Source: UBA652 sp964598235 (lineage in GTDB: Bacteria; Pseudomonadota; Gammaproteobacteria; Nitrosococcales; Methylophagaceae). Taken from it: a stretch of 36,402 nt of DNA. The stretch spans positions 1 through 36,402 of the forward strand of contig CAZRAY010000015.1 in NCBI GenBank assembly GCA_964598235.1, in the 5' to 3' direction. Each line of letters starts with the position of its first letter. Within the stretch, counting starts at the first letter, position 1. This document shows, one piece after another, positions 24,981 to 32,155 of the stretch. The notes beneath the pieces are model-generated. The model saw only the letters and a list, made by a program, of their open reading frames with translations, did no database searches and was not told where the DNA came from. Position numbers and translations under genes: made by a program.

Positions 24981-25993
24981 AGTTATTGATAAAGTTTGCT
25001 TTTATATTAATAATATTGGCGGTTGTAGGTGTCGCAAGTTGGTTCGAATACCAACGTTTTTTATCTACTCCCCTTAAGCTTCCTGATGCAGGCTATCACT
25101 ATACGGTTAAGAAGGGCAGTAATCTTAAACACGTTATTCAACACCTATCAGATGAGAAGTTAAGCACCGTCCCAGCGATTTATTTGGCGCTATATGCGCG
25201 CTGGGAAGGCAATGCCAATCAGATTAAGGTAGGTGAATTTGATATTCCAAGTGGCACAACCTTGCCACAATTTTTGGAACACCTTATTTCTGGGAAAGTT
25301 ATTCAGCGTGGTTTTACGATTATTGAAGGCATCACCACCCAAGAGCTGATTGATGCCATTTCAAAAAGTGACTTGTTCGAGCATACGTTAGAGACCGCTA
25401 GTGCTGATGCAGTGATGACGGCATTAGGTAAGTCAGGTGAGCCTGCAGAAGGCTTGTTCTTGCCAGAAACTTATTATTTCCCTGCAGGCACAAGTGATAT
25501 TGAGTTCTTAAGCCGGGCCTATAATGATATGGCTTCTCAGCTTGATAAAGCATGGCAAAACAAGGCCGAAGACTTGCCTTATAAAACACCGTATGACGCT
25601 TTAATTATGGCCTCTATCATTGAAAAAGAAACGGGGATTGCTGAAGAACGGCCTGAAATTTCAGGTGTATTTGTTCGCCGATTGAATATAGGCATGTTAT
25701 TACAAACGGATCCAACGGTTATTTACGGCATGGGCGCAGAATATGAGGGCAATATTCGCCGTCGTGACTTACGAAAAGACACACCATATAACACCTACAC
25801 TAGAGCAGGGTTGCCACCCACGCCAATAGCATTGCCTAGCTTAGCTGCGATTGAAGCAGCGCTACACCCTAAATCCGGTAAAACCCTCTATTTTGTTGCT
25901 ACAGGGAGTGAAGGGCGGCATTATTTTTCAAAAAACCTATCTGAGCATAATGCCGCTGTTCGCCGATATTTAGCAAAGCTAAAGCAACAATGA
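24977..25993 (+). CDS. mltG: Endolytic murein transglycosylase
   Basis: Inner-membrane enzyme that cleaves nascent glycan strands and is thought to terminate peptidoglycan polymerisation. The 338-residue protein has one N-terminal membrane helix (about residues 4-24), a LysM-like region (YTVKKGSNLKHVIQHL), and the YceG domain with catalytic Glu216 in MASIIEKETG and LQTDPTVIYGMG. The start is a TTG inside the overlap with the pabC stop (TTGA), and it overlaps tmk by four bases (ATGA). Such tight packing suggests one translational unit. Confidence 0.95.
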   Translation: MKLLIKFAFILIILAVVGVASWFEYQRFLSTPLKLPDAGYHYTVKKGSNLKHVIQHLSDEKLSTVPAIYLALYARWEGNANQIKVGEFDIPSGTTLPQFLEHLISGKVIQRGFTIIEGITTQELIDAISKSDLFEHTLETASADAVMTALGKSGEPAEGLFLPETYYFPAGTSDIEFLSRAYNDMASQLDKAWQNKAEDLPYKTPYDALIMASIIEKETGIAEERPEISGVFVRRLNIGMLLQTDPTVIYGMGAEYEGNIRRRDLRKDTPYNTYTRAGLPPTPIALPSLAAIEAALHPKSGKTLYFVATGSEGRHYFSKNLSEHNAAVRRYLAKLKQQ

Positions 25994-26613
25994 CTGGAAA
26001 ATTTATCAGCATTGAAGGTATTGAAGGCGCGGGCAAGTCTACCCAAATTGCCTTTATTCAGTCACATCTTGCAAAGCATAATAAAACGGTGGTTATGACG
26101 CGGGAACCTGGCGGCACAGCGTTAGGTGAAGAAATTCGCAGTGTATTACTTACACCACGCGAAGGTGGCATGAGTGATGATGCCGAATTATTACTCATGT
26201 TTGCTGCCCGCGCCGAACATATTGCACATGTTATCCAGCCTGCGTTAGCGCGAGGAGATTGGGTGGTGTGCGATCGTTTTGTAGAAGCCACCTTTGCTTA
26301 TCAAGGCGGCGGTAGGGGCATTAGCCAGCAACGTATTCGTCAAATCGCAGATTGGACACTACAAGGCCTAGAGACCGATCTGACCTTGTTGTTTGATTTA
26401 CCCGTTGAACTGGGTTTTTCGCGCGTTGCTAGCCGAAATGAAGCCACCGATCGATTTGAGCAAGAGAAAGCCAACTTTTTTGAAAAAGTACGCGCTGATT
26501 ATTTAAGGCAAGCGCAAGCCTCACCTAATCGAATCAAGATTATTGATGCCAGCCAGGATATAACGCAAGTTCAGGAAAGGGTTGCAGTGCAGTTGGATAA
26601 ATTGCTCGCATGA
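25990..26613 (+). CDS. tmk: Thymidylate kinase
   Basis: Phosphorylates dTMP to dTDP. The 207-residue P-loop kinase has GIEGAGKST (10-18), TREPGGT, the substrate motif VCDRFVEATFAYQGGGRG and a LID region with SRNEATDRFE. Its ATG overlaps the mltG stop, and its stop overlaps the holB ATG, each by four bases. Confidence 0.97.
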   Translation: MTGKFISIEGIEGAGKSTQIAFIQSHLAKHNKTVVMTREPGGTALGEEIRSVLLTPREGGMSDDAELLLMFAARAEHIAHVIQPALARGDWVVCDRFVEATFAYQGGGRGISQQRIRQIADWTLQGLETDLTLLFDLPVELGFSRVASRNEATDRFEQEKANFFEKVRADYLRQAQASPNRIKIIDASQDITQVQERVAVQLDKLLA

Positions 26614-27566
26614 ACATGTCAGAAATTCACCCGTGGCAACAAACAACGTGGCAGTCTTATCAGCGCCAAGTGCAAAACCAACGTATTCCGCATGCTATTT
26701 TATTAACGGGAGTGGATGGGTTAGGAAAACATGGGCTAGCACTTTATATGGCGGCTTCTAGGCTGTGTAGTGCATCTATTGACGGTGCGCCTTGCGGCCA
26801 ATGCCATAGTTGCCAATTGTATCTCGCGGATACGCACCCAGATCATCAACTCATCACGCCTGAAGAAGGCAGTTTAATGATTAAGGTTGATCAAATTCGG
26901 GAACTGAAAGAAAAACAAAGCCTGACGGCAAGTGTGAGCAATTGGAAAACCATTGTGATTTCCCCTGCAGATTCCCTGAATATCAATGCTTATAATAGCT
27001 TGCTTAAAATACTGGAAGAACCACAAAAGAATACGTTGATAATATTAGTAAGCTCACGAGTAACAAAATTACCTATTACCGTTCGCAGCCGGTGCCAATT
27101 ACAACATATTACGGTGCCTCAAGAAGATGATGCATTGGCATGGCTGGCAGCCCACCAAGGGGACCATAAAGCAAACCACGCCGAATTACTCACACTTTCA
27201 CTGGGCGCACCGTTAGCGACGATAGCGCTGGCCGAGAGTGATTGGCTGACAGATAGCCAGCAACTAAAGAAGGATTTTTATGCCTTACTCACTGCAAAGG
27301 CAGACCCAACGGTGCTGAGCAAATCTTGGAAAAACAGGGATATGAACTTAATCTTCCGCCAACTGCAGCATTGGACGAATGGTATGTTGCAATCACATTA
27401 TGCGCCGAATGCATCAACACCACGTATTCCTTTTAGCACCGCTTTTTGTTGGGCGATATCTGATTGCATCTTACGCACAATAAAGTTACTATCTACCCAA
27501 ACAAAGCTAAATGATAGCTTGTTATTAGAAGATTTTATGGTCTCTATAATGAACCAACCTAAATAG
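26610..27566 (+). CDS. holB: DNA polymerase III delta-prime subunit
   Basis: Stator subunit of the clamp loader that places the beta clamp on DNA. The 318-residue protein has the zinc module with C53, C62, C65 and C68 (PCGQCHSCQ followed by DTHPDH), NAYNSLLKILEEPQ and the sensor SRVTKLPITVRSRC. The P-loop-like GVDGLGKHG is incomplete, as expected of a subunit that does not hydrolyse ATP. Translation is coupled to tmk. ATG 26616 is an alternative start two codons in. pilZ follows after eight bases. Confidence 0.94.
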   Translation: MNMSEIHPWQQTTWQSYQRQVQNQRIPHAILLTGVDGLGKHGLALYMAASRLCSASIDGAPCGQCHSCQLYLADTHPDHQLITPEEGSLMIKVDQIRELKEKQSLTASVSNWKTIVISPADSLNINAYNSLLKILEEPQKNTLIILVSSRVTKLPITVRSRCQLQHITVPQEDDALAWLAAHQGDHKANHAELLTLSLGAPLATIALAESDWLTDSQQLKKDFYALLTAKADPTVLSKSWKNRDMNLIFRQLQHWTNGMLQSHYAPNASTPRIPFSTAFCWAISDCILRTIKLLSTQTKLNDSLLLEDFMVSIMNQPK

Positions 27567-27574
27567 GCACACAA

Positions 27575-27928
27575 ATGGCTGACAATCCTTCCCCGCGTCA
27601 AGGTATGATTTCCTTAAAAATAAGCAATGAAACGATGCTTTATCATGCTTATATGCCATTTTTACAAAATGGTGGTTTATTTATTCCAACTGACAAAGAA
27701 TATCGTCTTGGGGAAGAGGTGTTTATGTTGCTAGAGCTGTTGAATGAGGCAGATAAACTACCGGTGGCAGGCACCGTCGTTTGGAAAACACCTGTTGGTG
27801 CGACAGGTAACAAAGCCGCAGGTATCGGAGTGCATTTTAGTGCAATGGATAATGGTGTTGTGCGTGGTAAGATTGAAAATTTCTTAGCAGATCAGCTTGC
27901 CAGCGATAATCCAACGCACACCATGTGA
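27575..27928 (+). CDS. pilZ: Type IV pilus assembly protein PilZ
   Basis: A 117-residue single-domain PilZ protein. The sequence PRQGMISLKI, LQNGGLFIPTDKEYRLGEEVFMLLEL and AGTVVWKTPVGATGNKAAGIGVHF follows the Pseudomonas PilZ that works with FimX and PilB in pilus extension. Like that founding member, it lacks the RxxxR c-di-GMP-binding motif, so it is more likely a protein adaptor than a nucleotide sensor. The holB-pilZ-tatD order is the Pseudomonas one. This is the only pilus-related gene in the window. Confidence 0.9.
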   Translation: MADNPSPRQGMISLKISNETMLYHAYMPFLQNGGLFIPTDKEYRLGEEVFMLLELLNEADKLPVAGTVVWKTPVGATGNKAAGIGVHFSAMDNGVVRGKIENFLADQLASDNPTHTM

Positions 27929-27934
27929 TTACAG

Positions 27935-28711
27935 ATGTTTATTGATTCTCACTGCCACCTTAATATAGTCGCGGATAATAATACTGATCTACAAATTGCA
28001 CTTGATGCCGCAGCAGAAAACCAAGTATCACATATGCTCGCCATTGCGATTGATCGTGCGAGTTGTGATTACACCGTAGCCATCGCCGCAGCGCACCCAC
28101 ATATTTATGCCAGTGTGGGGATTCACCCTAATGTTGACCCCATACCAGAAGAAACCTTAACGGTTGAACAATTGGTTGATTTAGCCAAGCAAGACAAAGT
28201 TATTGCCATTGGTGAAACAGGGCTAGATTATTTTCGATCAGAAGGCGACTTAGCTTGGCAGCGCGATCGCTTTAGTGTGCACATTGAAGCGGCAAAACAA
28301 GCGCAAAAACCCCTCATTATTCACACCCGAGAAGCGCGAGACGATACAATGGATATGTTAGAGCAGGAGGGCGCAGAACAAGCTGGGGGCATTATTCATT
28401 GCTTTACAGAAGATTGGGATACCGCCAAGCGCGCACTAGATATCGGCTTTTACATCTCTCTTTCGGGCATTGTCAGCTTCAAAAATGCCACACAACTGCA
28501 GGATGTTGCTAAAAAATTACCTGCAGACAGAATATTAATCGAAACGGATGCGCCTTATCTGGCACCCGTGCCGCATCGTGGAAAAGCCAATCAACCTGCT
28601 TTCGTCAAACATGTCGCTGAAGCCGTAGCTGCGTTGAGGAATGAAACTGTGGAGATAATCGCTCAGCAAACCACAGCAAATTTTCACCGGCTATTCCCAA
28701 CAACACAATAA
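27935..28711 (+). CDS. TatD family metal-dependent hydrolase (YcfH-like)
   Basis: A 258-residue TIM-barrel DNase-type hydrolase. Metal ligands are visible at H6 and H8 (DSHCHLN), E94 (GETGLDYF), H130 (IIHTREAR), H155 (IIHCFTEDW) and D205 (IETDAPYLAP). The final HRGKANQPAFV is a family signature. Family members act as 3'-5' exonucleases or deacylases; the exact substrate is not known. It follows pilZ by six bases, equivalent to ycfH after holB in E. coli. Confidence 0.93.
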   Translation: MFIDSHCHLNIVADNNTDLQIALDAAAENQVSHMLAIAIDRASCDYTVAIAAAHPHIYASVGIHPNVDPIPEETLTVEQLVDLAKQDKVIAIGETGLDYFRSEGDLAWQRDRFSVHIEAAKQAQKPLIIHTREARDDTMDMLEQEGAEQAGGIIHCFTEDWDTAKRALDIGFYISLSGIVSFKNATQLQDVAKKLPADRILIETDAPYLAPVPHRGKANQPAFVKHVAEAVAALRNETVEIIAQQTTANFHRLFPTTQ

Positions 28712-28721
28712 CTCGAGACCT

Positions 28722-29351
28722 ATGCTGAATAGTCGACAGGCAACACCCTATCTTGTACTCGTACTGTTATTAACAACGTTGCTTACGGCTTGTGATAAAG
28801 AACCCAGGCTCACGCCACTTGCTGTAGATGCAACCGTTCTCGCTTTTGGTGACAGCCTTACTTACGGAACAGGCGCCCCAAAGCCAAAAATACAAAGCTA
28901 TCCAGCAGTGCTGAGTCAATTGATTAATCGAAAAGTTATCAATGCGGGCATTCCTGGCGAAGTCAGCTCAACAGGGCTAATACGCCTGCCAAAACTGCTC
29001 AAACAATACCAACCCAGCCTCGTGGTCCTGTGTCATGGAGGAAACGATATTCTTAGAAAACAAAGCGCCAGCCAAACAGAACAAAATATTGGGGAAATGG
29101 TAGAGCTTATTCAGCAAAGTGGGGCAGAAGTGATTCTTGTTACCGTGCCAGATTTCAACCTTATGCTGAAGCCTGCTGATTTTTATCAACGTATCGCAGA
29201 TAAATATGAGCTTCCAATAGAAAACACCATTATGAGTCAAATAGAGCGTAAGAGAAGCTTAAAGTCTGACTCGATTCATCCAAATGTTCAGGGCTATGCA
29301 TTAATGGCCAACAGTATCTATGCTATTTTTCAATCATCAGGGGCGCTTTAA
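28722..29351 (+). CDS. SGNH-hydrolase lipoprotein (TesA-like esterase/lysophospholipase)
   Basis: A 209-residue predicted lipoprotein ester hydrolase. Signal peptide and lipobox LLTAC place the lipidated Cys at residue 24, with Asp at +2 (CDK). The four SGNH blocks are present: FGDSLTYGTG (Ser45), GIPGEVSS (Gly79), HGGNDI (Asn108) and DSIHPN (Asp183, His186). Compared with TesA-type arylesterases, which are usually soluble periplasmic enzymes, this one appears membrane-tethered. It lies ten bases after tatD and ten before the methyltransferase gene. Confidence 0.9.
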   Translation: MLNSRQATPYLVLVLLLTTLLTACDKEPRLTPLAVDATVLAFGDSLTYGTGAPKPKIQSYPAVLSQLINRKVINAGIPGEVSSTGLIRLPKLLKQYQPSLVVLCHGGNDILRKQSASQTEQNIGEMVELIQQSGAEVILVTVPDFNLMLKPADFYQRIADKYELPIENTIMSQIERKRSLKSDSIHPNVQGYALMANSIYAIFQSSGAL

Positions 29352-29361
29352 TTAGTAACAG

Positions 29362-29877
29362 ATGACGTCATCTAATGTAAATATAGGCCTAATTAATCCT
29401 AAAAGCCCAGATAACGTGGGCTCAGTTATGCGCGCAGCAGGTAACTATGACGCGAGCAAGGTTTTTTACACAGGTACACGTTATAAAAAAGCACAGGATA
29501 ATCAAGGGCGTTCCGCTAACCTGAGTCGTAAAGTAGGCAGTAGTGTTGCTATATCAGGTGTAAACGACCTGTTAAGCGCGATAGAAGATGGTATGGCTAT
29601 TGTGTGTGTGGAACTCGTTATCGGGGCCGTTCCACTGCCTGAATATCAACATCCTGAAAATGCTTTTTATATTTTTGGGCCGGAAGATGGATCAATTGAA
29701 CAAGATATTATTGATAAAGCCGATGCGGTTGTTTACATTCCAACAATCGGTTGTATGAACTTGGCAGCGACAGTCAACGTTGTGCTCTATGACCGATTGG
29801 CAAAAATAAAATACATTCCAGCAAATAATCAGCGAATCAAACAAAGCCGTGATAGGAACAATAAGTTAGAGACATAA
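29362..29877 (+). CDS. TrmH/SpoU-family RNA methyltransferase
   Basis: A 171-residue SPOUT-fold protein predicted to 2'-O-methylate RNA. Motif 1 is INPKSPDNVGSVMRAAGNYDA, motif 2 YIFGPEDGSI and motif 3 IPTIGCMNLAATVNVVLYD, which form the SAM-binding knot. There is no separate RNA-binding domain, so it is a minimal catalytic unit like TrmL, although the N-terminal sequence differs from TrmL. In motif 3 the usual SLN is MNL. The RNA target is unknown. The C-terminus is basic (RIKQSRDRNNK). It ends the long mltG-to-methyltransferase gene run. Confidence 0.85.
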   Translation: MTSSNVNIGLINPKSPDNVGSVMRAAGNYDASKVFYTGTRYKKAQDNQGRSANLSRKVGSSVAISGVNDLLSAIEDGMAIVCVELVIGAVPLPEYQHPENAFYIFGPEDGSIEQDIIDKADAVVYIPTIGCMNLAATVNVVLYDRLAKIKYIPANNQRIKQSRDRNNKLET

Positions 29878-29924
29878 TAATTTAATGCGGAACCTAGTAT
29901 TGTGGATGCCTAGCTAGTTGTTCG

Positions 29925-29940
29925 CATAATGTATATTATG
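29925..29940 (+). promoter_or_regulatory. AT-rich dyad upstream of the three-gene operon
   Basis: CATAAT and ATTATG form a six-base inverted repeat around GTAT, about 63 bases before the candidate -35. It has the size of an operator half-site pair, but no regulator is suggested. Confidence 0.3.
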
Positions 29941-29955
29941 TTAAATTGCATTTGT

Positions 29956-29991
29956 GGAGCCCGAGACTCCTTCTACCGAGGCCCCGTGGCC
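29956..29991 (+). other. GC-rich stretch with two short hairpins
   Basis: Within the 189-base gap after the methyltransferase gene, GGAG/CTCC (29956-29970) and GGCC/GGCC (29980-29991) can form two adjacent four-base stems. The local GC content contrasts with the AT-rich flanks. No tRNA or known small RNA could be recognised on either strand. Confidence 0.3.
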
Positions 29992-30002
29992 ATTCATAAC
30001 AA

Positions 30003-30031
30003 TTGCTAATCAAGCACGCCTCCTTTATGAT
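30003..30031 (+). promoter_or_regulatory. Promoter of the 30067-33634 operon
   Basis: TTGCTA (30003-30008) and TATGAT (30026-30031) are 17 bases apart, matching sigma-70 at four and five of six positions. The expected start is about 30038, leaving a short leader with the Shine-Dalgarno GAGGAT before the ATG. Confidence 0.6.
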
Positions 30032-30066
30032 ACGAGAACAATATTTAATCTCATGAGGATAAGATT

Positions 30067-31239
30067 ATGTCGAGCACAACAATGCAATATTTGGATAAAG
30101 CGCTAGATCAATTAAGGGATTTGGGTTTAATGCCCACGAAAGTAGATGAAGCCCCTATTGTTGCGTTGTTAGAACGTATTTCGGAGATTGATCCTGAAAA
30201 ATCATTGGCCATTGCGCGTACCCTCTCTCAGGCAACTGTATTTAATGAAATGGTGCGCGAACAAATCAGTAAGATGCAAATTGGTGAACGTTACGAAGAC
30301 ATTACAAAATCTTTTAACAGTATTCGTGACGATGCCAAGTCGATGGTCGAACAAATTGAAGATGGCAAAATTGATACATTCGAGCGCATTAGTAATGTGT
30401 GGATGAAGGTAACGCGAGGAGATATCGCTGCTCGCTTCGATAAAATCAAAGAAATCTACTTAGAGGTGGCGGCAGATTCGCGTGATCAAATTGAACGTGA
30501 ACACGTTATTTTAAATGCATACCGCGACTTTAGAGGGGCGATTAAATCCTCTGAAATTGATGCGCTAGATATATTAAAACAAGCTGAAGCCTTATGGAAT
30601 GAAGCGCAAGGGCGATTAAAACAAGCCTCTGATACGGTTGCCTCTTTTACAGGCACTGATTTAGCTGATCGGGCAGCCCTTGAGCTTGCTCGCGATGAGC
30701 GAATGCGTGAACTGCAAGAAACGGAAGAGCGCTATCAAATTACAAAAGATTTATCTGATAATTTAACGGTAAGCTATAACACGTCGGAAGTGGTAATGGC
30801 GCGGCTAATGCAAACAACGGGCGCAAAAGATCGCGTTTATAAGCAAGCTATTATGTTCTTTGGTACGAATGAAACGGTCTTAACGGCTTTGAGTGCGTCT
30901 TTTACGGGTTTATTTGGTTTGCATGAGAGTACACAGGCGCTTGAAGCAATGAAAGAAGGCATTTCTAAAGGCTTAGAGGATTTAGGCGAGATTGGAACAC
31001 AAGTGCAAGAAGCGGCTTTGCGCGCGGGTTATGGGCCGACTATTCGGGCAGAATCAGTTCAAAAACTGGTTGATTCAGTGGTGAACTTCCAAGAACGTTC
31101 AGCTGAGATCATCACTGAGATGCGCGCCCTCTCTACACAAAATGCACAAGATATTCGAGATGCGGTTGAGGATGGTAAGCAACGGATGGCACGCGTTATT
31201 GAGCGTGGTAATTCGTTAACACTCCCCCACCCTTTTTAA
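30067..31239 (+). CDS. Uncharacterised helical protein, first gene of three-gene operon
   Basis: A 390-residue soluble protein that I do not recognise with certainty. It has no signal peptide or membrane segment and appears almost wholly alpha-helical, with charged heptad-like stretches at about residues 75-150 and 165-250. The C-terminal third (ALRAGYGPTIRAESVQKL, then VNFQERSAEIITEMRAL) is helical too. The overall plan of long helices recalls TelA-type toxic-anion resistance proteins, but that is only a weak resemblance. It has its own promoter and a good Shine-Dalgarno, and the next gene starts three bases after its stop. It is probably a cytosolic or membrane-associated structural component. 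Confidence 0.75.
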   Translation: MSSTTMQYLDKALDQLRDLGLMPTKVDEAPIVALLERISEIDPEKSLAIARTLSQATVFNEMVREQISKMQIGERYEDITKSFNSIRDDAKSMVEQIEDGKIDTFERISNVWMKVTRGDIAARFDKIKEIYLEVAADSRDQIEREHVILNAYRDFRGAIKSSEIDALDILKQAEALWNEAQGRLKQASDTVASFTGTDLADRAALELARDERMRELQETEERYQITKDLSDNLTVSYNTSEVVMARLMQTTGAKDRVYKQAIMFFGTNETVLTALSASFTGLFGLHESTQALEAMKEGISKGLEDLGEIGTQVQEAALRAGYGPTIRAESVQKLVDSVVNFQERSAEIITEMRALSTQNAQDIRDAVEDGKQRMARVIERGNSLTLPHPF

Positions 31240-31242
31240 TAG

Positions 31243-32154
31243 ATGGCTGAGAACGCGCATAATAAGGCCCCACTCGAAGATTTGATGGTGGCGATGGATG
31301 TTGTAGATACATTACGACATCGGGAGAAATTGATCGATCGTGAATTGGATGCAGATGCGCGCCATGAACGGATGATTGAAGAATTACGTGATATTTATCA
31401 ACGGCAAGGTATTGAGGTAACGGATGCGATGCTGGCAGAAGGTGTTTCTGCTTTAGAGGAAGATCGCTTTGCTTATTCCCCTACCCCGAACTCTTTCTCG
31501 AGCAAACTGGCAACGCTTTATATTAGCCGCGGAAAATGGTTGAAGCCGCTACTGTGGGCTATCGGCATATTATTTGCTATTTGGTGTTTATTTTATATAA
31601 CAGTAACTCGGCCAGAAAATGCACTGCATGCTGCATTGCCTGTGTCACTTGAACAGCGTTATACATCAGTCGTTGACTTAGCAACGGATGAAAAGATCCA
31701 CTGGCAGGCTGACCAAATTAGACAAAAAGGGAAATTAGCACTCTCCCGTGAGCAATATGATGAAGCCGAATCTGCAGTCAGCAAATTAGATGTGATGTTA
31801 GTGCAATTAGATAGTGTATATGAAGTACGGATTATTAGCCGACCAGGTGAAAAATCGGGTATTTGGCGTGTGCCGGAATCTAATCGACAAGCTCGGAATT
31901 ATTATTTAATTGTTGAGGCGGTTGATAGTGAAGGCAACACGCTGTCGTTGCCCATGATGAGTGAAGAAGAAGGGAAATCACATGTCGTGAATAAGTGGGG
32001 TTTACGGGTGAATAATGCGGTGTTTCAGTCTGTTGCCGAAGATAAGCAAGATGATGGCATTATTCAACAGCGTGTTGTAGGGCAAAAACGGCGCGGTCAA
32101 CTTAAACCTGAATATACGGTCGAAACCGATGGCTCAGCGATAACGGATTGGTAG
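31243..32154 (+). CDS. DUF6384-like single-pass membrane protein
   Basis: A 303-residue protein with three parts. The N-terminal 80 residues are cytosolic and helical (LEDLMVAMDVVDTLRHREKL, then RDIYQRQGIEVTDAMLAEGV). One membrane helix spans about residues 100-121, next to the basic YISRGKWLKP. A C-terminal domain of about 180 residues, probably periplasmic, has beta-type sequence (YEVRIISRPGEKSGIWRVP, YYLIVEAVDSEGNTLSLPM). The N-terminal signature fits my memory of DUF6384, a family without known function. There is no clear Shine-Dalgarno, and the start is three bases after the previous stop, so translation is probably coupled. Confidence 0.75.
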   Translation: MAENAHNKAPLEDLMVAMDVVDTLRHREKLIDRELDADARHERMIEELRDIYQRQGIEVTDAMLAEGVSALEEDRFAYSPTPNSFSSKLATLYISRGKWLKPLLWAIGILFAIWCLFYITVTRPENALHAALPVSLEQRYTSVVDLATDEKIHWQADQIRQKGKLALSREQYDEAESAVSKLDVMLVQLDSVYEVRIISRPGEKSGIWRVPESNRQARNYYLIVEAVDSEGNTLSLPMMSEEEGKSHVVNKWGLRVNNAVFQSVAEDKQDDGIIQQRVVGQKRRGQLKPEYTVETDGSAITDW

Positions 32155-32155
32155 T

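Noticed and set aside
29887..29905. Resemblance between the sequence at 29889 and the hairpin at 36378 (both contain GGAACC and a nearby TAGT)
   Set aside because: The match is short and gapped, and only the second copy can form the stem, so it is treated as chance rather than a repeat family.
29941..30000. tRNA or tmRNA fragment in the GC-rich patch
   Set aside because: No acceptor, anticodon or T-loop pattern could be built on either strand.
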